Shown here one piece after another: positions 35,795 through 43,991 of a stretch of 64,000 nucleotides of DNA. Location of the stretch: IMG/VR virus record IMGVR_UViG_3300009128_001551, positions 33,254 to 97,253 of that record. One strand, 5' to 3'. The position numbers and the translations under genes are program-made. The stretch's first letter is position 1. Every line of letters starts with the position of its first letter. The notes beneath the pieces were generated by a model. That model was not told where the DNA came from. It did not search any database and saw nothing but the letters and a program-made list of their open reading frames with translations. This stretch comes from a virus.

Positions 35795-36208
35795 ATGCGA
35801 ATTACAAAAAGCCAGCTTCGACAGGTCATTAGAGAAGAATTAGAAAGACATCTATTTGAACAAGCCGGTGATGATAAGCTTGAGGCGGCAGCTCGACTTG
35901 TTCATGCAGCCCTCCCTAGCAGACATAATACAGTTAAGCATGGAACGATGAAAAGTGCCTTAGAGGGCGGTGATTGGCAGTCAGTGATTGATCAGGGTGC
36001 TAAGTTTAATGTTACACCTGAAAGTGCATATGAAGCCTTGGCAGACTCTGTCAACTTTCCTGGCCTAAGGGGAGATGTTCTTGCTGCTATGTTTGATGGC
36101 CATCGCGAACGAGACGAACTTAAGGCTATTTCATGGGCAAAAGAGCAAGACGCAGAATTTGGTGATGATCCCGCTATAGCTGATTCAATGATTGTGTGGG
36201 TAAAATAA
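35795..36208 (+). CDS. Hypothetical protein with LRQVIREEL N-terminus
   Basis: 137 residues. MRITKSQLRQVIREELERH is the best example of the N-terminal peptide shared by several proteins in the window. After a short linker, residues 30-137 are a separate helical domain (PSRHNTVKHGTMKSALEGGD...). GGAGAG precedes ATG 35795. The peptide may be a targeting or assembly tag. Confidence 0.55.
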   Translation: MRITKSQLRQVIREELERHLFEQAGDDKLEAAARLVHAALPSRHNTVKHGTMKSALEGGDWQSVIDQGAKFNVTPESAYEALADSVNFPGLRGDVLAAMFDGHRERDELKAISWAKEQDAEFGDDPAIADSMIVWVK

Positions 36209-36269
36209 CTACCTGATTTCATGCAAGCGCCTAGTGCGTATGGTATTATCTAAGCAAGAGGTAATACTG

Positions 36270-36824
36270 ATGATTCTAAAGCTTTCCTTTATTCTTTCTC
36301 TTTTTTCATGCTCTGAGCCAAGCCAGACATCACTTGTTTCACAGTCTCGAATTAACGCAGGTCCATACGTCAGGTCTGAGAAGACATTTGTACTTCCAGT
36401 CACCGGAGAGACAATTGTCCAGATTCAAGGCTCTACCCAAAAAGACCTTGACGACTTGAATAATGTTGTATCTGAAGCTGTGATGTTTGTATCTAATCAT
36501 GTGGCCAGCCTGATAGATGATCAGCCATGTAGAAAGGGTCTTATCAATGTTCACATTATTTCTGATGATAAGCTGAATGATCGATCTGTTATGACATTTA
36601 CAAAAGATAGAATGCCTGGAAAGGAATTCTATGGAATTACGACATATATCTATCCAGATATCGCATGGTCATTTATCTGTTCAGACTGTGATGAGTCTGC
36701 AGATGATATCTTTGTTCATGAGCTGACTCACTTTTACATGGCACAGTGTGGTATTCCGCCAGAAAGTCAAGATGAAGACGACTGTCATGATATGGTCAAT
36801 GCATATAGGGAGTCTAAGCTGTAA
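36270..36824 (+). CDS. Lipoprotein with HExxH metalloprotease motif
   Basis: 184 residues from ATG 36270 (AGAGG upstream). The signal peptide has a lipobox, ILSLFSC, so Cys 13 would be lipidated. Near the C-terminus IFVHELTHFYMAQCG contains HELTH, a zinc-protease HExxH. There are several Cys pairs (FICSDCDES). It is exported to the envelope and could be a protease acting on host surface proteins. It is one of several exported proteins from this phage. Confidence 0.65.
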   Translation: MILKLSFILSLFSCSEPSQTSLVSQSRINAGPYVRSEKTFVLPVTGETIVQIQGSTQKDLDDLNNVVSEAVMFVSNHVASLIDDQPCRKGLINVHIISDDKLNDRSVMTFTKDRMPGKEFYGITTYIYPDIAWSFICSDCDESADDIFVHELTHFYMAQCGIPPESQDEDDCHDMVNAYRESKL

Positions 36825-36841
36825 GACAAAATCATAAAGAA

Positions 36842-36875
36842 ATGAAATTCACAATTTCATCTGTGGGTATATAAT
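36842..36875 (+). promoter_or_regulatory. Possible promoter overlapping a hairpin
   Basis: ATGAAAT-TCACA-ATTTCAT is a perfect 7-base-pair inverted repeat at 36842-36860; it holds a TTCACA box spaced 16 bases from TATAAT (36870-36875), upstream of the GTG 36903 gene. It could be a promoter with an operator, or just a hairpin. Confidence 0.4.
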
Positions 36876-36902
36876 TAATATTGCATGAGTGAGGTGTTAT
36901 AA

Positions 36903-37352
36903 GTGGGCGTTGATAATAGAGCAAAACAGGGAGTAAATTTTACTCCAGCATATGAGGTTTCAGGTGTTCCTTTTGTCACTAGTTCAGCAGCAAGTGAGGT
37001 CGTGACTGAGGCAGTTCGAGTTAAATTTCCATATGTAACTCGCTTCTTTGTTGTCCAGAACACAAGTCAAAACTGGCTCCGTGTCGGATTTTCTGAAAAT
37101 GGTGTTACAGGAACTCTGGGTTCAAAAGAGACAAATAACTATCTATTAGTCTCAGGAAATCAGGCGACTCCGCGTCTTGAGCTAAGGTGCAAGGAGCTGT
37201 GGTTTGCTGCGGATGCTGGAACAGCTCCTGCAAGTTTCAGCCTTGTTGCCGGCCTAACGGGAATCCAAAGCGATCAGTTCCCAGTTCTCACAGGAACACT
37301 AACTGGAAGCAACAACAACTATCAGAGCTCTAAGTTTGAAGGTGTGGGATAG
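36903..37352 (+). CDS. Probable virion structural protein
   Basis: 149 residues from GTG 36903. Beta-rich sequence with VRVKFPYVTRFFVVQNTSQN, WLRVGFSENGVTG and FSLVAGLTGIQSDQFPVLTG; I recall this pattern from structural proteins of marine phages. A Gly/Ser/Asn-rich end. No catalytic motif. Confidence 0.5.
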   Translation: MGVDNRAKQGVNFTPAYEVSGVPFVTSSAASEVVTEAVRVKFPYVTRFFVVQNTSQNWLRVGFSENGVTGTLGSKETNNYLLVSGNQATPRLELRCKELWFAADAGTAPASFSLVAGLTGIQSDQFPVLTGTLTGSNNNYQSSKFEGVG

Positions 37353-37363
37353 AGCTCTTATCC

Positions 37364-37393
37364 TTGTAAAAGTTTAACGTATGTGTTAAACTT
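37364..37393 (+). promoter_or_regulatory. Weak phage-type promoter plus 9-bp inverted repeat
   Basis: TTGTAA, 17 bases, TAAACT overlaps AAGTTTAAC-GTATGT-GTTAAACTT (37370-37393), a perfect 9-base-pair inverted repeat. It lies 7 bases before ATG 37400, which has no Shine-Dalgarno. The palindrome could be an operator or control access to the start codon. Confidence 0.4.
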
Positions 37394-37399
37394 ACCCTT

Positions 37400-37627
37400 A
37401 TGGTTGTAGGAAGTCTTGTAAGACTGTCTGAGTCTGCGATGTTATCAGCCGGTTGGGAGCCTAGTGCTTCACCTGGCGGGATGTACGGGATAGTGATCGG
37501 CTCAGATATCATGCAGATGGATGAGAAGTTTCCTGAGATCATGATAGTTATGGTGTCAGGAAAATCTGAGATGTTCTTTAGGGAGGACCTTATTTTAATT
37601 GGAGAAAGCTATGGGCAAGAAGTGTAG
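37400..37627 (+). CDS. Small SH3-like hypothetical protein
   Basis: 75 residues. VVGSLVRLSE is a variant of the GDLVR opening of the barrel family at 56-63 kb, followed by GGMYGIVIGSDI and a strand-rich remainder. No ribosome site; a leaderless transcript is possible. It overlaps the next gene by 17 bases. Confidence 0.45.
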   Translation: MVVGSLVRLSESAMLSAGWEPSASPGGMYGIVIGSDIMQMDEKFPEIMIVMVSGKSEMFFREDLILIGESYGQEV

Positions 37628-38069
37628 AGATACTGTGGCAGTAAGCGGAGGATTTGATCCGATTCATGTTGGTCACGTTAGGATGATATTAGATGCGGCG
37701 AGGCACGGAGAGGTGATAGTGATCCTTAATAGCGATAGGTGGCTTAGAAATAAAAAAGGATATGTGTTCATGCCTTGGGATGAGAGGGCAGAGATATTGC
37801 GATCAATCAAGGGAGTTGTGGATGTCGTGTCAGTTAATGATAGTGATAGAACAGTATGCGATGCGCTAAATACGCTAAAAGAAAGTGTTGATCTTACGTA
37901 TTTTGCAAACGGGGGTGATAGAATTAACACAAACACTCCTGAAATTAGCATATGTAAAAAGTTAGGAATTGATCTTCTGTGGAATGTTGGTGGAAAAAAG
38001 GTGCAAAGTAGTAGCACACTTGTCAATGACCACAGAGGAATGAGAGATAAAATAGAGGACAAGAAATAA
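37611..38069 (+). CDS. Cytidylyltransferase-like nucleotidyltransferase
   Basis: 152 residues from ATG 37611 (GGAG upstream). SGGFDPIHVGHVRMI holds the HxGH motif and FANGGDRINTNTPE plus VQSSSTLVND resemble the ISSTxI-like C-terminal motif. Family members make CDP-glycerol, ADP-heptose or FAD. Substrate not determinable; a sugar or lipid head-group role is possible, as the phage also has an epimerase and cupin. Confidence 0.82.
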   Translation: MGKKCRDTVAVSGGFDPIHVGHVRMILDAARHGEVIVILNSDRWLRNKKGYVFMPWDERAEILRSIKGVVDVVSVNDSDRTVCDALNTLKESVDLTYFANGGDRINTNTPEISICKKLGIDLLWNVGGKKVQSSSTLVNDHRGMRDKIEDKK

Positions 38070-38542
38070 TGAGACATCCAATAACACAGAACGGATATAA
38101 TGATCTTGCAAGAGAGCTAAACAATCTATCAACTGTTGTAAGACTAGAGATAGCAAAAGAGATAGAGGTAGCGCGTGAATATGGCGACATCAGTGAAAAT
38201 GCAGAGTTCACATATGCGAAGGATAGACAGCAGCAAAATGAGATGAGAATTAATCAGATACAAAACTTTCTCAGTGAGACAGAGGTGATTTACAATATCG
38301 GCTTACCAAGAGACGGAAGGGTCGTATTCGGTGTCAAAGTCAAGCTTCTTAATTGTGACACAGAGAAAGAGGTAACATATAGAATTGTAGGTGAGACAGA
38401 GTCTGATATAAAGGGTGGAAAGATAAGCTATAAGTCTCCTCTGGCATCTGAGCTAATAGGGCTATCTGTTGGTGATGATGTTGAGATCGACGCACCGAGT
38501 GGCGTAAAGTATTTTGAAATTCTTGATGTAATTTACGATTAG
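38069..38542 (+). CDS. greA: Transcription elongation factor GreA
   Basis: 157 residues, full GreA size. The coiled-coil hairpin with its acidic tip is in VAREYGDISENAEFTYAKDR (about residues 35-55), matching GD(I/L)SENAEY. The C-terminal FKBP-like domain has KISYKSPLASELIGLSVGDD. GreA stimulates RNA cleavage by backtracked RNA polymerase. It overlaps the preceding stop (ATGA). Its presence near a phage sigma factor suggests help in transcribing the phage genome. Confidence 0.93.
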   Translation: MRHPITQNGYNDLARELNNLSTVVRLEIAKEIEVAREYGDISENAEFTYAKDRQQQNEMRINQIQNFLSETEVIYNIGLPRDGRVVFGVKVKLLNCDTEKEVTYRIVGETESDIKGGKISYKSPLASELIGLSVGDDVEIDAPSGVKYFEILDVIYD

Positions 38543-38588
38543 CATCCAGCCTATGTAGAATTGTCTCTGTAAGCTCCTGGGTCATTTA

Positions 38589-38663
38589 ATGATAATCACA
38601 TCAGATGAATGGCTTGGTGGCTGCCCAGAGCTGAATAATAATCAGCTACAGGAACATGTGTGA
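38589..38663 (+). CDS. Possible 24-residue peptide
   Basis: ATG 38589 opens MIITSDEWLGGCPELNNN and stops by overlapping the next ATG. There is no convincing ribosome site, so it may be a leader peptide for the following gene or not translated. Confidence 0.25.
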   Translation: MIITSDEWLGGCPELNNNQLQEHV

Positions 38664-38848
38664 TGAAAAAAGAAGATATAGATAAAATAGTTGATGTAAG
38701 AAATATCGTTTTAAATGCATATAACTCTCTTGATGGAAGGTCAAGTCCATCAGTGTCGGTCATTAAGCAGCAAAACGTTGCTGCGATGTGTGAAAGTGTC
38801 ATTAAAAAAATTGATGATATTCTCTCTCCTTACGTTAATTTTAAGTAG
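38663..38848 (+). CDS. Small hypothetical protein
   Basis: About 61 residues, helical (DIDKIVDVRNIVLNAYNSLD; VAAMCESVIKKIDDIL). AGGA about 8 bases before ATG 38663. No domain. Confidence 0.45.
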   Translation: MKKEDIDKIVDVRNIVLNAYNSLDGRSSPSVSVIKQQNVAAMCESVIKKIDDILSPYVNFK

Positions 38849-38908
38849 AGTCTAGACAAGACTAGATCGACATTTTACGCATAGCACATATGTATATCTG
38901 AGGGTGTT

Positions 38909-39841
38909 ATGCAGCTGGGTCTGCCCGATAGTTATCTGTCTTTAGCTTGTCAAAAGACCTGCATGTTCATATTGTCTCTTGCTGGCGTGCTTTTTATGCT
39001 GTCTGGGTGCAGTAGCGATTTTAAGATGACTGATCAGTCTGAAACTCGTGTCATTGTTGATTCATTTACACAGGTTGATAAAATAGATAGTCTTGATGTG
39101 CTTGTTGTGCTTGACACGTCATGTAGCATGAGTGATAACTTTTCAACAGTTGCAAGCGGAATGGATCTTCTTCGACTAGATATTGAGATGCTTACATCCA
39201 ATTACCAGTTTGGATATATCACGGCTGATTCAACAAATCTGGGATATCAAGGACCATATGACATCAACTCAGGTACCCTAGACATGTTGATGGCACCAAG
39301 CCTCTTACCCTCAACATTCTATGAGGAAGGCTTTGCAGCAACATACACGTTTTTAACGTCGTCAGAAGGTGTAGAATTTTCAAGAGATGAGTCTGATTTT
39401 TTACTATTTTTTATTTCTGACGAGGATGAACAAAGTAATATAACTCCATCTATTTTTAAAGATTGGATGGACGCGTCATTTGTTGACGTTGACCATGATG
39501 TTGTGTCAATAACGACAATTGATAGCGGCGACAGCGAGTGTCCGTATACGTGGGAATATGGATATAAGTACACAGAGCTAGCTAGTCTATATGGAAAGGA
39601 TTCGATTGATATTTGTGCAGATGACTGGTCTTTATGGTTATCTGAATCATCGTTTATAACGCAGATGAGAGACAGCATAGTTTTGAGTTCCGATGATCCA
39701 GTCGTTAAATCAATAGTGGTTTATGTCGAAAGAGTTCAGACACATGACTGGGAATATATTGAAGAGATGAATGCCGTGAGATTGGGATTTATTCCTGATT
39801 ATGGTGAGCTTGTTGAGGTTGGATATAAGGTCTCCCTATAG
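38909..39841 (+). CDS. vWA-domain lipoprotein
   Basis: 310 residues. The signal sequence ends VLFMLSGC, a lipobox. The vWA domain begins LDVLVVLDTSCSMSDNF with a DxSxS metal-ion-dependent adhesion (MIDAS) motif, and continues with YQFGYITADSTN and FLLFFISDEDEQS. The end (VKSIVVYVERVQTHDWEYIE...VEVGYKVSL) is alignable by eye with the end of the 50683-52275 protein, so the two are paralogues. Exported and lipid-anchored, it probably binds other envelope proteins; a superinfection-exclusion or host-adhesion role is conceivable. Confidence 0.7.
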   Translation: MQLGLPDSYLSLACQKTCMFILSLAGVLFMLSGCSSDFKMTDQSETRVIVDSFTQVDKIDSLDVLVVLDTSCSMSDNFSTVASGMDLLRLDIEMLTSNYQFGYITADSTNLGYQGPYDINSGTLDMLMAPSLLPSTFYEEGFAATYTFLTSSEGVEFSRDESDFLLFFISDEDEQSNITPSIFKDWMDASFVDVDHDVVSITTIDSGDSECPYTWEYGYKYTELASLYGKDSIDICADDWSLWLSESSFITQMRDSIVLSSDDPVVKSIVVYVERVQTHDWEYIEEMNAVRLGFIPDYGELVEVGYKVSL

Positions 39842-39880
39842 AGAAATGTGTCTTGAGAGAAATGAAAGCGGAGAGTAAAA

Positions 39881-40045
39881 TTGCTAAGACATCTTCAATT
39901 TTGGTATCTCATACTTGCAACAAATATATCAGTAATAATTCTCTCTGCGGTGCTTTCAAACGTTTCATCATTTTGCTTTAGCTCTGTTGGTGCGATTTCA
40001 AGCATCATGATGATAGTAATATTAGACAGGTTGTATGACCAATAG
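39881..40045 (+). CDS. Small two-span membrane protein (54 aa)
   Basis: A short gene starting at TTG 39881 with GGAG 7 bases before it. FWYLILATNISVIILSAVL and VGAISSIMMIVILDRLYDQ form two hydrophobic spans with a polar turn. It lies between the vWA lipoprotein gene and the tRNA-Leu promoter. Function unknown; holin- or antiholin-like size. Confidence 0.5.
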   Translation: MLRHLQFWYLILATNISVIILSAVLSNVSSFCFSSVGAISSIMMIVILDRLYDQ

Positions 40046-40046
40046 C

Positions 40047-40075
40047 GTGTAAACCTGTAGAAGCTGATGTATAAT
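40047..40075 (+). promoter_or_regulatory. Phage-type promoter for tRNA-Leu
   Basis: Perfect GTGTAA-N17-TATAAT, 26 bases before the mature 5' end of tRNA-Leu. Confidence 0.75.
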
Positions 40076-40100
40076 ATTTCTGAAATGAGATACAAGCTTT

Positions 40101-40187
40101 GGGGTGATGTCGGAATGGTCTACGAGGCGGGCTTAAAACCCGCTGGGCAATTTGCCCTTGAGGGTTCGAGTCCCTCTCGCCCTACCA
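40101..40187 (+). tRNA. tRNA-Leu (anticodon UAA)
   Basis: 87 nt with encoded CCA. Acceptor GGGGTGA/TCGCCCT, anticodon stem GCGGG/CCCGC with loop CTTAAAA (anticodon TAA), a long variable arm (TGGGCAATTTGCCCT) typical of class II tRNA, and T-arm GAGGG-TTCGAGT-CCCTC. It reads UUA, a codon suited to the AT-rich genome. Confidence 0.95.
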
Positions 40188-40239
40188 CAATTAACATAGC
40201 AGTGTCAAAAATAGCGGGATAGAATAAAAATACAAGATT

Positions 40240-41856
40240 ATGTTTGACTATACTAAATTATTTCCACACGAAAAGATCAGAGATTGTCAGGTTAAAGCAA
40301 TTAACTTTGCGTTAAATGCATTTATCAACAATGAAAAAAAGCTAGTTATCTTAGAGTCAGGAACTGGAACAGGAAAATCAGCAATTGGACTAACTGTTTC
40401 AAGATATTTAAATAACAATCTTGGCAGTGTCGATGAATATTCTCCTGGATCATATTTTGTAACGACTCAAAAGATCTTGCAAGATCAATATGAAAATGAC
40501 TTCGGATGCCGTCGTGGGAGCATGAAGTCAATAAAGTCTTCGTCAAATTATAAGTGCTCATATCATAAAAAAAATTCATGTCAAGAATCGCAGAGGCTAA
40601 TAAGAAATGAAGACAAAGACAGTCGCTTCTTTAAGGTGTGCACATATAATTGCACATACAAAAATGCAAAACAAAAGTTTCTAGATTCACCTTCGTCTGT
40701 TACAAATTTTCCATATTTTCTAACAGAAGCAGCATTTTCTAGAAAGATAACCCCTAGACGCGTTCTTGTGATAGATGAGTGTCACAATATTGAATCTGAG
40801 CTGAGTAAGTTTGTTGAAGTAACAGTCTCTGAGAGGTTTGTTAAGCACGCATTGAAGATATCATGGCCTGTCCACACCACACAGTTTCAGGTTGTGAAGT
40901 GGATGAAGGAGACATATTTTCCTAAGATCAAATCACAGCTTAGCCACATGGATAAGACGCTTAAAGAGACGGGTCTTAAAAGCAGAATTAAGGAATTTGC
41001 ATCACTTTCAAAGCAGTATGACATGCTAAAGTCTCACGTTGGAAAAATTGAAAAGTTTCTCAAGGTATACGATAAAGATAACTGGGTGATGGATAGTGTC
41101 AGCGCATACGGTCGATCGAAGAGGAAGTTTGTATTCAAGGCAATTGATGTGTCTCCTTTTGCTGACGAATATCTGTTCAGGTTGGGTGATAAGATTCTTA
41201 TGATGTCAGCGACGATATTAGATCACAAGACATTTTGTAGATCTCTAGGTCTTGATGAGTCTGATGTCGCATTTATTTCAATTCCCTCACCGTTTGCTGT
41301 TGAGAATCGACCCGTGATATCATATCCGATTGGAAGTATGAGTGCTAAAAACATTGATATGTCTCTTCCGAAAATGACGCAAGCGGTTAGAGAAATTCTA
41401 AAGGAACACAAGAATTCGAAGGGAGTTATTCACTGCCACACTTATCGAATTGCAAAATATCTAAAGAGTCACATTAGGTCAAAGAGGCTTTTAATTCATA
41501 CTAGTGAAAACAGGGATGAGATTCTAAGAAAGCACATGAGATCAAAAGAGCCGACAGTTTTACTATCACCTTCAATGTCTGAGGGTGTTGACCTTCACGG
41601 TGATCTATCAAGATTTCAGATCATAATGAAGATTCCATATCCCTATCTTGGAGATCCGCTTATAAAGAAGAGAATGAATAAGTGGAAAGGATGGTATCCC
41701 CTACAGACTGCAAAAAAGATAGTTCAGTCTGCAGGACGAAGTGTAAGATCAGAAGATGATAGTGCTGTAACGTACATTCTAGATTCTGACTGGGAAAGAT
41801 TCTTTAGACAGAATAGAGATATGTTTCCTGAAGAGTTTAAGAAAAGCTTTGTGTGA
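40240..41856 (+). CDS. XPD/DinG-like superfamily 2 helicase
   Basis: 538 residues. Walker A ESGTGTGKSAIG (about residue 46), DEAH-type box RVLVIDECHNIES, and late motifs SPSMSEGVDLHGD and IVQSAGRSVRSEDD (motif VI). Between Walker A and DECH are cysteines (YKCSYHKKNSC; VCTYNCTY) placed like the XPD/DinG iron-sulphur cluster ligands. These are 5'-3' DNA helicases of repair and R-loop removal. A DnaE-based replication system would need a helicase, but this type is usually accessory. Its stop overlaps the IMPDH gene. Confidence 0.85.
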   Translation: MFDYTKLFPHEKIRDCQVKAINFALNAFINNEKKLVILESGTGTGKSAIGLTVSRYLNNNLGSVDEYSPGSYFVTTQKILQDQYENDFGCRRGSMKSIKSSSNYKCSYHKKNSCQESQRLIRNEDKDSRFFKVCTYNCTYKNAKQKFLDSPSSVTNFPYFLTEAAFSRKITPRRVLVIDECHNIESELSKFVEVTVSERFVKHALKISWPVHTTQFQVVKWMKETYFPKIKSQLSHMDKTLKETGLKSRIKEFASLSKQYDMLKSHVGKIEKFLKVYDKDNWVMDSVSAYGRSKRKFVFKAIDVSPFADEYLFRLGDKILMMSATILDHKTFCRSLGLDESDVAFISIPSPFAVENRPVISYPIGSMSAKNIDMSLPKMTQAVREILKEHKNSKGVIHCHTYRIAKYLKSHIRSKRLLIHTSENRDEILRKHMRSKEPTVLLSPSMSEGVDLHGDLSRFQIIMKIPYPYLGDPLIKKRMNKWKGWYPLQTAKKIVQSAGRSVRSEDDSAVTYILDSDWERFFRQNRDMFPEEFKKSFV

Positions 41857-42923
41857 GAAATATTGCGGGAGATCACATGCTTATTAGTAAGAAAAATTAT
41901 GAAAAATTTATGACAGGCCTTTGTTTTGATGATGTCCTGTTGGTTCCACAGTACTCTGAAATTAGAAGCAGGTCTAAGATAGACATAGGATCATCTTTGG
42001 AGAGGGTCGGTCGATTAGGTCTTCCTATTTTTTCAAGCCCAATGGATACTGTAACTTGCGGAGCTATGGCAGAGAAGATGTGCCTATCTGGTGGAATGGG
42101 AATAATTCATAGATACAATACAATCGACGATCAGGTGTCTGAGGTTTTGATCGCACGAAGGAATGGAGTAAAAAATGTTGGCGCAGCTATTGGAATAACA
42201 GGTGATTATGTTGATAGAGCAGTAGAGCTAGTGAGATCAGGTGTAAAAGTTCTATGTGTTGATGTTGCTCATGGTCATCACACAATGATGAAAACTGCTC
42301 TTGAGGCTCTTCGTAAAGAGATTAGAGATGTTCATATCATGGCAGGAAATGTTGCAACAAGAGAAGGGTTTGATGACCTGTCAAGGTGGGGCGCGACAAG
42401 TGTTAGAGTAGGTGTGGGAGGTGGATCGATATGTTCCACTCGAATTCAAACTGGTCATGGTGTTCCAACATTTCAATCTATTCTTGACATATCGTCATCA
42501 GAGTTTGCTGGATCTGTACAGATTGTTGCGGATGGCGGAATTAAAAATAGCGGAGATATCGTCAAAGCTCTTGCGGCAGGTGCAGACTTTGTAATGCTAG
42601 GGTCAATGTTATCAGGCACACTTGAATCTCCAGGTGAGATAATTTATAAAGGTGATAAGACGTATAAGGCCTATCGTGGAATGGCATCTGCAGAGGCTCA
42701 AATTGACTGGCGAGGTCACGCGTCATCTCTTGAGGGAGTGTCAACCATAGTTCAGACAAAGGGGTCTGTCGATAGCGTCTTAAGAGAGATAGGCGCAGGA
42801 ATCAGATCAGGTTTGTCATATACCGGCGCAATAAACATCGATGAGCTTCATGCAAAGGCAAGATTCATCTGTCAGACATCATCAGGAGCGATTGAAAGCT
42901 CCACTCACATTAAGTTGCTATAG
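41853..42923 (+). CDS. IMP dehydrogenase / GMP reductase family enzyme without CBS domains
   Basis: 356 residues forming only the catalytic barrel. [15 protein letters not shown] opening; catalytic-loop [20 protein letters not shown] with the active Cys; [30 protein letters not shown] flap-side motif; [21 protein letters not shown] normally has two CBS domains here, which are absent. The GMAS and TRIQTGHG forms are intermediate between IMPDH and GMP reductase, so the direction is uncertain. It would raise or rebalance guanine nucleotides during replication. GTG 41853 or ATG 41877 start. Confidence 0.85.
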   Translation: MRNIAGDHMLISKKNYEKFMTGLCFDDVLLVPQYSEIRSRSKIDIGSSLERVGRLGLPIFSSPMDTVTCGAMAEKMCLSGGMGIIHRYNTIDDQVSEVLIARRNGVKNVGAAIGITGDYVDRAVELVRSGVKVLCVDVAHGHHTMMKTALEALRKEIRDVHIMAGNVATREGFDDLSRWGATSVRVGVGGGSICSTRIQTGHGVPTFQSILDISSSEFAGSVQIVADGGIKNSGDIVKALAAGADFVMLGSMLSGTLESPGEIIYKGDKTYKAYRGMASAEAQIDWRGHASSLEGVSTIVQTKGSVDSVLREIGAGIRSGLSYTGAINIDELHAKARFICQTSSGAIESSTHIKLL

Positions 42924-42924
42924 T

Positions 42925-42953
42925 GTGTAATTTCTTTGCCTATTGTGTATAAT
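42925..42953 (+). promoter_or_regulatory. Phage-type promoter, GTGTAA-N17-TATAAT
   Basis: Exact consensus match in the 41-base gap. The -10 ends 11 bases before ATG 42965, so the expected leader is about 5 bases. Confidence 0.75.
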
Positions 42954-42964
42954 AAGGATATATC

Positions 42965-43210
42965 ATGAAAAAGAAGATGCTAACACAGATGTCAAATAAC
43001 TATCTGTACGGTGACAGAGTTCAATGTCAAAAAACAGGCAAACTTGGAACAGTCATGGAGGTCTATCCACTCGATAAGATCCAAGTCGTCTGGGATGACT
43101 GGGTCAGAGTCTGGCTTGATGTCAACAACACACATAATCCAGGATATGTCAAGGGCATCAGCAAGATCATCGGTGAGGCTTTTACTTCTGATGAGAATGA
43201 GCAACAGTGA
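42965..43210 (+). CDS. Small SH3-like protein
   Basis: 81 residues. YLYGDRVQCQKTGKLGTVME and KIQVVWDDWVRVW show a KOW/Tudor-like barrel pattern related to the GDLVR family. It is GC-richer than its neighbours. It lies immediately before tRNA-Asn (0-base gap) and could be cotranscribed. Confidence 0.5.
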   Translation: MKKKMLTQMSNNYLYGDRVQCQKTGKLGTVMEVYPLDKIQVVWDDWVRVWLDVNNTHNPGYVKGISKIIGEAFTSDENEQQ

Positions 43211-43285
43211 TGGGGTGTAGTTCAATGGCAGAACGCGGCACTGTTAATGCCGAAGCTGGAGGTTCGACCCCTCCCGCCCCAGCCA
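43211..43285 (+). tRNA. tRNA-Asn (anticodon GUU)
   Basis: 75 nt with CCA. Acceptor TGGGGTG/CGCCCCA with discriminator G; anticodon stem CGGCA/TGCCG, loop CTGTTAA (GTT). T-loop TTCGACC follows GGAGG. Standard class I tRNA. Confidence 0.93.
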
Positions 43286-43292
43286 CTTTTTC

Positions 43293-43321
43293 GTGTAAAT
43301 GTGTAACGATTAGAATATAAT
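43293..43321 (+). promoter_or_regulatory. Phage-type promoter, GTGTAA-N17-TATAAT
   Basis: Exact consensus match, 20 bases before the tRNA-Ile-like gene. Confidence 0.75.
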
Positions 43322-43340
43322 TGACATAGATGAATTATTT

Positions 43341-43425
43341 GGGCACGTATCCCAGCGGTCTTATATACCGTGCATAAAACTAGGGTAATTGGTGCATGTA
43401 GGTTCGAGTCCTACCGTGCCTACCA
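43341..43425 (+). tRNA. Atypical tRNA-Ile-like gene (anticodon UAU), D-arm missing or displaced
   Basis: Acceptor GGGCACG/CGTGCCT, discriminator A, CCA; T-arm GTAGG-TTCGAGT-CCTAC; anticodon stem GCGGT/ACCGT with loop CTTATAT (TAT, Ile AUA). Only 7 nt (TATCCCA) separate acceptor and anticodon stem, so no D-arm fits. Conversely 26 nt lie between anticodon and T stems (43372-43397), including TAGGGTAATTGGTGCAT, which looks like a D-arm. A rearranged or permuted tRNA, or an intermediate that needs special folding. Confidence 0.6.
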
Positions 43426-43461
43426 AATTTTGCTATCAAAACAACATAAGGGAGAAATAGT

Positions 43462-43878
43462 ATGATCACAGTTAGGTTTAAAAATACAGCAGAGGAAACA
43501 GATAATGTTGAGGTGGAAGACGCCGTTGAGACGGTGTATACCGTGACAAAATTCGATGAGATCGACTGTTACAAGCGTGCTGAGACATACTCTAACGTTG
43601 TCGGCACGTTCAAGAGCCGCGAGGACGCTGAGCGTTGTCTTGTAAAGGAGTATACAAAGATGTACCTCTATGACAGCTGGAATGAGGAGGACATGTGGTG
43701 TGACATCCCTGCTCGGATCAATGCAGGGATTGAGTGGGCTGACCTCCACGCTGACGGTGAGCCGTGCCTGAGTGATCTCGTGATGTTCTTTCAGTGCCAC
43801 GCTGATGAGCTGTGGGAGCCAGAGTATATCAATGAGACAACCTTCAGGGTTGAGATCACCGAGACCACGCTCTCGTAA
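43462..43878 (+). CDS. Hypothetical protein, GC-rich
   Basis: 138 residues; AGGGAG 9 bases before ATG. TFKSREDAERCLVKEYTKMY is reminiscent of small phage proteins with a central helix. ADLHADGEPCLSDLVMF follows. Codon use is GC-richer than its neighbours, like the 57-63 kb array. Unrecognised. Confidence 0.5.
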   Translation: MITVRFKNTAEETDNVEVEDAVETVYTVTKFDEIDCYKRAETYSNVVGTFKSREDAERCLVKEYTKMYLYDSWNEEDMWCDIPARINAGIEWADLHADGEPCLSDLVMFFQCHADELWEPEYINETTFRVEITETTLS

Positions 43879-43914
43879 GTTAGACAGCTCGTTCTTTTCG
43901 TTCTTTTACTTATT

Positions 43915-43980
43915 GCCTCCGTCGCATAGTGGCCTATTGCACTTTATCTTATCCTAAACAAAAGTTCGAATTGTCTATAT
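43915..43980 (+). pseudogene. tRNA remnant, 5' half
   Basis: GCCTCCG (43915-43921), TC, then a D-arm-like GCATAGTGGCCTATTGC (Glu-type TCG...TAGTGGCC pattern) and, 40 bases on, a T-loop-like GTTCGAAT. No matching 3' acceptor follows. GCCTCCG is perfectly complementary to CGGAGGC at 44888-44894. Confidence 0.4.
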
Positions 43981-43991
43981 AATAGATATGT

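Noticed and set aside
43372-43397. Group I intron in the tRNA-Ile-like gene
   Set aside because: The extra segment is only 26 bases, far too short for an intron, and it lies outside the anticodon loop.
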